Shown here one piece after another: positions 58,865 through 64,000 of a stretch of 64,000 bases of DNA. Location of the stretch: contig NZ_CP050313.1 in the NCBI RefSeq assembly GCF_011765625.1, positions 2,414,501 through 2,478,500 on the forward strand, read 5' to 3'. The stretch's first letter is position 1. Each line of letters opens with the position of its first letter. Made by a program: the position numbers and the translations under genes. The DNA comes from Shewanella aestuarii. Its GTDB lineage: Bacteria > Pseudomonadota > Gammaproteobacteria > Enterobacterales > Shewanellaceae. The notes beneath the pieces are model-generated. The model was not told the origin of the DNA. It saw only the letters and a list, made by a program, of their open reading frames with translations, and made no database searches.

Positions 58865-59605
58865 CTACTTTTGGCTACCATTCTGACTAATAATAGTGCC
58901 TTCACTTTCACCCATAATCACTTTACGTAATGCACCAGGCTTGTTCATATTAAACACCAAAATAGGGATATTATGATCACGCGCCATGGTAAAGGCGGCT
59001 AAGTCCATTACTTTCAATTCTGATTCTAATACTTCATCAAAGCTTAATGAATCATATTTTACCGCTTCAGGGTTTTTCATTGGATCGGCTGAATAAACGC
59101 CATCCACTTTCGTGCCTTTTAGTACCACTTCGGCTTCAATTTCAATACCGCGTAGACAAGCAGCAGAGTCCGTTGTACAGAAAGGATTACCAGTACCTGC
59201 GGCAAAAATAACCACTCGACCTGATTTTAACAAACTAATCGCTTCAGCCCAGTTGTAATCATCACAAACACCTTTTAATGGGATGGCAGACATCAATCGT
59301 GCATTTACGTATGCACGGTGAAGCGCATCGCGCATAGCAAGGCCATTCATTACGGTCGCTAACATACCCATGTGATCACCCACTACACGGTTCATACCTG
59401 CATTTGCAAGGCCCTCACCACGAAACAGGTTGCCACCACCAATTACCACACCAACTTGAATACCAAGTTCAACTAACTCTTTTACTTCTTGTGCCATACG
59501 GTCAAGAACTTTAGGGTCAATGCCGAAGCCTTCTTCGCCCATCAATGCCTCACCGCTTAATTTAAGCAGGATACGTCTAAATGCTGGTTTTGGATTGGTG
59601 CTCAT
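58865..59605 (-). CDS. pyrH: UMP kinase
   Basis: Phosphorylates UMP to UDP for RNA and sugar-nucleotide synthesis. The 246-residue protein has [13 protein letters not shown] (phosphate-binding Lys and Gly), [42 protein letters not shown] and the C-terminal GTIIS. Bacterial UMP kinases are hexameric and not like eukaryotic UMP/CMP kinase. Lies between tsf and frr; AGGAC lies before the ATG. Confidence 0.96.
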   Translation of the reverse strand: MSTNPKPAFRRILLKLSGEALMGEEGFGIDPKVLDRMAQEVKELVELGIQVGVVIGGGNLFRGEGLANAGMNRVVGDHMGMLATVMNGLAMRDALHRAYVNARLMSAIPLKGVCDDYNWAEAISLLKSGRVVIFAAGTGNPFCTTDSAACLRGIEIEAEVVLKGTKVDGVYSADPMKNPEAVKYDSLSFDEVLESELKVMDLAAFTMARDHNIPILVFNMNKPGALRKVIMGESEGTIISQNGSQK

Positions 59606-59626
59606 AATTTTTGTCCTGATTATAAC

Positions 59627-59652
59627 AAGACCGCAGCGATTGCTGCGGTCTT
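59627..59652 (-). terminator. Hairpin between tsf and pyrH
   Basis: AAGACCGCAGC and GCTGCGGTCTT form a perfect 11-bp stem with a four-base loop, followed by GTTAT on the minus strand. It is probably the end of the rpsB-tsf transcript, with pyrH from its own promoter or read-through. Confidence 0.75.
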
Positions 59653-59673
59653 AGGGTATTTAGAGAAAAGCGA

Positions 59674-60525
59674 TTAAGCCTTTTTAGTAGCGGCGATTTG
59701 TGCAGCAACTTCAGCTGCGAAATCTTCTTCTTTCTTCTCGATACCTTCACCCACTTCTAAACGAATGAAGTTAGATACTGAGGCGCCTTTCTCTTTAAGA
59801 ATTTCACCAACAGTTTTCTTTGGTTCCATGATGTAAGCTTGGCCAGTAAGAGAAATCTCACCAGTAAACTTCTTCATACGACCAACAACCATCTTCTCAG
59901 CAATTTCTGCTGGCTTACCTTCGTTCATAGCGATTTCGATTTGAAGTGCTTGCTCTCTTGCAACAAGATCAGCAGGAACATCTTCAGGGTTTACGAATTC
60001 TGGCTTAGAAGCAGCAACGTGCATTGCAATGTGCTTTAAGGTTTCTTCATCAGCTTCACCAGTCACAACAACACCAATACGGTCGCCATGGCGGTAAGTC
60101 GCTTGAGTAGCACCATCGATGTATTCAACGCGACGAACGTTGATGTTTTCACCAATTTTAGCAACCAAAGCAACACGAGTTTCTTCAAACTGTGCTTTTA
60201 AATCTTCGATAGTGATTTTAGATGCTGCAGCAGCGTCTAATACTTCATTAGCAAATGCTAGGAAGTTACCATCTTTAGCAACGAAGTCTGTTTGACAGTT
60301 AACTTCTAATAACGCAGTGTAACCATCACATTGCTTGATTAGAATTGTACCTTCAGCAGCGATGTTACCAGCTTTTTTCGCAGCTTTAGCGGCACCGCTC
60401 TTACGCATGTTGTCAATTGCTAGCTCGATGTCACCATTGGTTTCAGTCAATGCTTTTTTACAGTCCATCATGCCAGCGCCAGTGCGGTCACGAAGTTCTT
60501 TAACTTGGGCAGCAGTAATTGCCAT
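59674..60525 (-). CDS. tsf: Elongation factor Ts
   Basis: The nucleotide exchange factor of EF-Tu. The 283-residue protein has the N-terminal UBA-like domain with [19 protein letters not shown] (about 8-26), the [17 protein letters not shown] signature (near 79-95) and the C-terminal dimerisation region, close to E. coli Ts (283 residues). Follows rpsB, with an attenuator-like hairpin between, so the ratio of S2 to Ts can be tuned. Confidence 0.97.
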   Translation of the reverse strand: MAITAAQVKELRDRTGAGMMDCKKALTETNGDIELAIDNMRKSGAAKAAKKAGNIAAEGTILIKQCDGYTALLEVNCQTDFVAKDGNFLAFANEVLDAAAASKITIEDLKAQFEETRVALVAKIGENINVRRVEYIDGATQATYRHGDRIGVVVTGEADEETLKHIAMHVAASKPEFVNPEDVPADLVAREQALQIEIAMNEGKPAEIAEKMVVGRMKKFTGEISLTGQAYIMEPKKTVGEILKEKGASVSNFIRLEVGEGIEKKEEDFAAEVAAQIAATKKA

Positions 60526-60566
60526 TGTTAAATCCTCTAATTAATTCGTCTAATATTGCGTCTATA

Positions 60567-60592
60567 AAACAGGGGCCGAAAGGCCCCTGTTT
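60567..60592 (-). terminator. Attenuator hairpin between rpsB and tsf
   Basis: AAACAGGGGCC, a four-base loop and GGCCCCTGTTT form a perfect 11-bp stem, followed by TATAG on the minus strand. A terminator lies at the same place in E. coli; partial read-through would set tsf level. Confidence 0.8.
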
Positions 60593-60641
60593 ACCAATTT
60601 TTGTATTGGCAAATAAGGGGATGGTTAACCATCTCGCCTTA

Positions 60642-61370
60642 TTAAACAGTTTCTACGAAACCGTCTTGCTCAGCTTGAACAGCTAAATCTTGACCACGGC
60701 CAGCGTTAGCAGCTGCTGCAGCAGAAGTAGTGTACAAACGGATAGCACGCATCGCATCGTCGTTACCAGGAACGATGTAGTTAACACCGTCTGGAGCAGA
60801 GTTAGTATCAACAACTGCAACAACTGGGATACCTAGGTTGTTTGCTTCTTTGATAGCGATATGCTCATGGTCAGCACCGATAACGAATAATACGTCAGGT
60901 AAGCCGCCCATGTTTTTGATCCCGCCTAAAGACTTTTCTAACTTGTCTAATTCGCGTGAACGCATTAGCGCTTCTTTCTTAGTAAGCTTGTCGAAAGTAC
61001 CATCTACAGATTGACTTTCTAGCTCTTTAAGACGCTTGATTGACTGACGAACAGTTTTCCAGTTAGTTAACATACCGCCTAACCAGCGGTGGTCAACGTA
61101 GTACTGTTCACAAGAAATTGCAGCTTCTTTGATAGCTTCGCCAGCAGCGCGCTTAGTACCTACGAATAATACTTTACCTTTCTTAGAAGCAACGTTGCTA
61201 ATGAAAGCTAAAGCTTCGTTGAACATTGGTACAGTGTGCTCAAGGTTGATGATGTGTACACCGTTACGAGCACCGAAGATGAAAGGCTTCATCTTTGGAT
61301 TCCAGTAACGTGTTTGGTGACCGAAGTGAACACCAGCTTGAAGCATGTCGCGCATTGAAACAGTAGTCAT
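60642..61370 (-). CDS. rpsB: 30S ribosomal protein S2
   Basis: A small-subunit ribosomal protein and the first gene of the block. The 242-residue product opens with [25 protein letters not shown], the standard S2 N-terminus, and has [48 protein letters not shown] and [12 protein letters not shown]. Start ATG at 61370 has AAGG about 10 bases upstream, within a palindrome that might mask it. In E. coli S2 represses its own operon by binding its leader RNA. Confidence 0.97.
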   Translation of the reverse strand: MTTVSMRDMLQAGVHFGHQTRYWNPKMKPFIFGARNGVHIINLEHTVPMFNEALAFISNVASKKGKVLFVGTKRAAGEAIKEAAISCEQYYVDHRWLGGMLTNWKTVRQSIKRLKELESQSVDGTFDKLTKKEALMRSRELDKLEKSLGGIKNMGGLPDVLFVIGADHEHIAIKEANNLGIPVVAVVDTNSAPDGVNYIVPGNDDAMRAIRLYTTSAAAAANAGRGQDLAVQAEQDGFVETV

Positions 61371-61378
61371 GAGTTTTA

Positions 61379-61390
61379 CCTTAATTAAGG
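61379..61390 (-). promoter_or_regulatory. Palindrome covering the rpsB ribosome-binding site
   Basis: CCTTAATTAAGG is a perfect palindrome whose AAGG is the rpsB Shine-Dalgarno sequence. It may be part of an S2-binding leader that controls translation; this is inference from the E. coli rule, not a recognised structure. Confidence 0.35.
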
Positions 61391-61557
61391 GGTTAGACCT
61401 CCACGCATCCCATCATTCGACCCTGTAATTAACCATTAATGAATGTGGTTAAACTATCAGAGCACCCCGAAAAATGTGTCGATACGTGTGTGATTTAGTA
61501 TTTAAGTTAATTGCCATGTATAATGTCCGCAAATTTTGACCATTTGCAGTAAAAACC

Positions 61558-61659
61558 ATGGAATTGACTGTTTTACAGACTGCCCATGCACTTTTATCGC
61601 AAACACCAAAAACAAAACTTATACACAACGGCGCGCTTTATACCATAAATGACGACTGA
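61558..61659 (+). CDS. Possible small protein, 33 aa, upstream of map
   Basis: An ATG at 61558 opens 33 codons encoding MELTVLQTAHALLSQT and ending in NGALYTINDD. A TATAAT lies 34 bases upstream. No ribosome-binding site is obvious and no family is recognised. It may be a leader peptide, a small protein, or chance; composition is protein-like, so it is listed with low confidence. Confidence 0.25.
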   Translation: MELTVLQTAHALLSQTPKTKLIHNGALYTINDD

Positions 61660-61731
61660 ACACAAACTTTTGCTTGTGGTTAGTCAGTAAAAGCGAGTCT
61701 ATTTTGAACGTTAAAAACCAAGAGAAAATTC

Positions 61732-62529
61732 ATGAGTATTGTCATCAAAAATGCCGACGAAATTGTCAAAATGCGTGCTGCAGGAAAGTTAGCCGCTGAT
61801 GTGTTAGAAATGATTGCCCCACATGTTAAAGCTGGCGTGACAACCAATGAACTGAATGAGATTTGTGCAAAATATACAGAAGAACAAGGCGCGATTTCAG
61901 CACCACTTAATTACCATGGTTTTCCAAAATCAATTTGTACTTCTGTAAATAATGTTATTTGTCATGGTATTCCATCTGATTACATCTTAAAAGATGGTGA
62001 CATACTCAATATTGATATCACAGTGATCAAAGATGGTTATCACGGTGATACATCAAAGATGTTTTTAATTGGTGACGTCAGCGCAAAAGATAAACGCTTG
62101 TGTCGTATTGCCCAAGAAAGCCTTTATGTGGCGATCAAAAAAGTCCGACCTGGTGCAAAATTAGGCGAAATCGGCACAACTATCGAAAAATTCATCAAAG
62201 CAAGCAAAACAGGACTTGATAAGTACTCCATCGTGCAAGATTATTGTGGCCACGGCATTGGTGCAGTATTTCATGAAGAACCACAGGTTGTTCATTATAA
62301 AAATAATGACAAAACTGTGATTAAACCCGGAATGTGTTTTACTATCGAACCAATGATTAATGCGGGTCGCCACACCACCGTATTAGATAAACAAGACAAC
62401 TGGACGGTTACCACCTCAGATGGTAAAAATTCAGCTCAATGGGAACACACTTTACTCGTGACCGAAACCGGTGTCGAAGTGTTAACCCTGCGTGAAGAAG
62501 AAGATTTTCCCAGAATAATTAATTTTTAG
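61732..62529 (+). CDS. map: Methionine aminopeptidase, type I
   Basis: Removes the N-terminal methionine from new proteins. The 265-residue protein has the pita-bread fold with metal ligands: NIDITVIKDGYHGDTSKMF (two Asp), the GHGIGAVFHEEP His, FTIEPMINAG Glu and QWEHTLLVTETGVEVL Glu. Length matches the E. coli enzyme (264). It is divergent from rpsB, as in E. coli, and followed by glnD. Confidence 0.96.
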   Translation: MSIVIKNADEIVKMRAAGKLAADVLEMIAPHVKAGVTTNELNEICAKYTEEQGAISAPLNYHGFPKSICTSVNNVICHGIPSDYILKDGDILNIDITVIKDGYHGDTSKMFLIGDVSAKDKRLCRIAQESLYVAIKKVRPGAKLGEIGTTIEKFIKASKTGLDKYSIVQDYCGHGIGAVFHEEPQVVHYKNNDKTVIKPGMCFTIEPMINAGRHTTVLDKQDNWTVTTSDGKNSAQWEHTLLVTETGVEVLTLREEEDFPRIINF

Positions 62530-62547
62530 ATATACATAAGGATATCA

Positions 62548-64000
62548 ATGAACACAGCGCTGGCAGCCAAAAACACCTTAATTGAACTTAACCAGCGCTT
62601 AGTTGAGCAATATCAGGCAAAACATCCCATTGCCGATATTGTTAAGCAACGAAGTTCATTCATTGATAACCTACTTAATACCACTTGGAATAACTGCCAA
62701 TTAGACCAAACTGCCATGACCTTGATTGCGGTAGGCGGTTATGGTCGCGGTGAATTACTGCCTCATTCAGATGTTGATTTATTATTTCTGATTGAATCAG
62801 ATCTCGTTTGCGAGCAAACCAAAACCCGCCTTGGTGACTTTATCACTTATCTTTGGGATGCTGGGCTTGAAATTGGCCATAGTGTTCGTACCGTTGAGCA
62901 AACAATAGAGCAAGGTAAAGCAGATATAACTATTGCCACAAATTTGATTGAAGCTCGTTTTTTAATCGGTAACGCCACTTTATTCAACCAATTATATCAG
63001 CGCATTCGACAAGATGATTTTTGGCCTTCTGCTGAATTTTATAAAGGTAAAAAGGAAGAGCAAAATCAACGTCACTCCAAAGCTAGCGCCTTTGATTTAG
63101 AACCGAATATTAAATCGTGCCCTGGTGGTCTACGTGATATACAAACCATCGCGTGGGTAGCCATGCGCCATTTTGATGCGGCAAATTTATCAGAGTTGGT
63201 CGAGCATGATTTTTTAGAGGCGAGTGAATTAGAAGAGCTTATTGAATGCCAAGACTTCTTATGGGAAATCCGCTTTGCCTTGCATATCACTGCTAACCGA
63301 AATGAAAACCGTTTATTATTCGACCTGCAAAGGCAAGTCGCCAGCTTACTCGGTTATGAAGATGCGACTCAGTTAGCCGTTGAGCAAATGATGAAGCGCT
63401 ATTACCGAACGGTAAGGCGGATAATGGAACTTAACCAAATGTTGCTGCAATTATTTAAGCGCGCAACATTAGGCCACATAAAAGCCTTAGAAGTTAGACC
63501 GATCAACTCACAATATCAGCGCCGTGGTCGTTATATTGAAGTGTTAGATGACACATTGTTTGCAGAAAATAACGAAGAAATTCTGCGATTATTTTTACAT
63601 GTTGCTAAAAACTCAAATATTGAAGCAGTTTACGCCCCAACGCTTCGATTACTTCGTAATGCTCGGCGGAGTCTAAAAGCACCATTACAAGATAACCCAG
63701 CATGTCGAAAAGTGTTTATGGAGATCCTCAAACACCCTCGAGGTATTAGTGCTTTCTCGTTAATGCATCGTCATGGGATTTTATCTTCGTACCTTCCCGC
63801 TTGGCGAAACATTGAAGGCCAAATGCAATTTGACCTCTTTCATGCTTATACGGTGGACGAGCATACGCATAGATTATTACTTAACATTGAGCGTTTCTCT
63901 CAAGCCGAACAAAAAGATGAGTTTCCGTTAGGCGCGGTATTAATTAATCAATTACCTAAAAAAGGCTTATTGGTTCTGGGCGCGATTTTTCATGATATCG
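62548..64000 (+). CDS. glnD: PII uridylyltransferase/uridylyl-removing enzyme GlnD (partial)
   Basis: GlnD senses glutamine and adds or removes UMP on PII proteins, controlling nitrogen assimilation. The first 484 codons are present and the gene runs off the right edge. The nucleotidyltransferase domain has [20 protein letters not shown] (about 72-91), the GxxxRGxxxxxSDxDL signature. [16 protein letters not shown] and the helical PII-binding region follow. The HD domain begins at [14 protein letters not shown], and its HD motif is seen in GAIFHDI at the edge. ATG at 62548, 18 bp after map, with AAGGA upstream. The C-terminal ACT domains are outside the window. Confidence 0.95.
   Translation, partial: MNTALAAKNTLIELNQRLVEQYQAKHPIADIVKQRSSFIDNLLNTTWNNCQLDQTAMTLIAVGGYGRGELLPHSDVDLLFLIESDLVCEQTKTRLGDFITYLWDAGLEIGHSVRTVEQTIEQGKADITIATNLIEARFLIGNATLFNQLYQRIRQDDFWPSAEFYKGKKEEQNQRHSKASAFDLEPNIKSCPGGLRDIQTIAWVAMRHFDAANLSELVEHDFLEASELEELIECQDFLWEIRFALHITANRNENRLLFDLQRQVASLLGYEDATQLAVEQMMKRYYRTVRRIMELNQMLLQLFKRATLGHIKALEVRPINSQYQRRGRYIEVLDDTLFAENNEEILRLFLHVAKNSNIEAVYAPTLRLLRNARRSLKAPLQDNPACRKVFMEILKHPRGISAFSLMHRHGILSSYLPAWRNIEGQMQFDLFHAYTVDEHTHRLLLNIERFSQAEQKDEFPLGAVLINQLPKKGLLVLGAIFHDI

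Larger units (their letters stand above)
61371..61731. other. Divergent control region of rpsB and map
   Basis: 361 bp. On the rpsB side is a leader with CCTTAATTAAGG (61379-61390), a palindrome that includes the ribosome-binding site, and a run of four G (complement of 61465-61468) that could pair with the CCCC near 61389. A TATAAT on the plus strand (61519-61524) and a small 33-codon ORF (61558-61659) lie between. The map promoter was not fixed. Confidence 0.5.

Overview
The window is a chromosomal segment of a gammaproteobacterium, almost certainly a Shewanella. Gene content and order point there: a pstC-pstA-pstB-phoU operon with greatly enlarged permeases, an ivd-type valine degradation operon next to metA, ompW beside an SDR gene, and the long rpsB-to-tilS housekeeping block. 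The AT-rich sequence suggests a low-GC marine or cold-adapted species. No rRNA, tRNA, CRISPR array or prophage was seen.

Layout. 1-5362: phosphate uptake operon on the minus strand (phoU cut by the left edge, pstB, pstA, pstC) behind a Pho box. pstA is split by a one-base frame disruption in a run of seven G. 5397-8957: scattered plus-strand genes (GcvR-like ACT protein, DUF2797, LysE exporter, DUF1415) and a minus-strand DUF4136 lipoprotein. 9117-13495: a tight four-gene envelope operon (outer-membrane barrel, lipoprotein hydrolase, DUF4056 lipoprotein, Omp85-like barrel), the best candidate for an undescribed system. 13859-23289: an NIT-domain chemoreceptor, a hydrolase, ybiT, an M14 peptidase, a multidomain secreted GH18 chitinase with a long upstream region, and a small membrane protein.

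23495-30526: valine catabolism operon (thiolase, mmsA, acyl-CoA dehydrogenase, HIBYL-CoA hydrolase, mmsB, SDR) with a LiuR-like operator upstream and no short enoyl-CoA hydratase gene. 30841-32285: a YbaY-like lipoprotein and metA, apparently one operon behind a tandem MetJ box. 32372-37127: SDR, ompW with a perfect FNR/EtrA box, a KefB-type antiporter and a diguanylate cyclase. 37263-38866: an IS200/IS605-type element with a decayed tnpA and an apparently intact tnpB. 38876-41499: a divergent pair, a RimK-like ATP-grasp ligase and a GNAT-C39 peptidase fusion, probably acting on a peptide.

41496-61370: the conserved minus-strand block (rpsB, tsf, pyrH, frr, uppS, cdsA, dxr, rseP, bamA, skp, lpxD, fabZ, lpxA, lpxB, rnhB, dnaE, tilS) linking translation, isoprenoid and phospholipid precursors, outer-membrane assembly, lipid A synthesis and replication. 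61732-64000: map and glnD diverge on the plus strand; glnD runs off the right edge.
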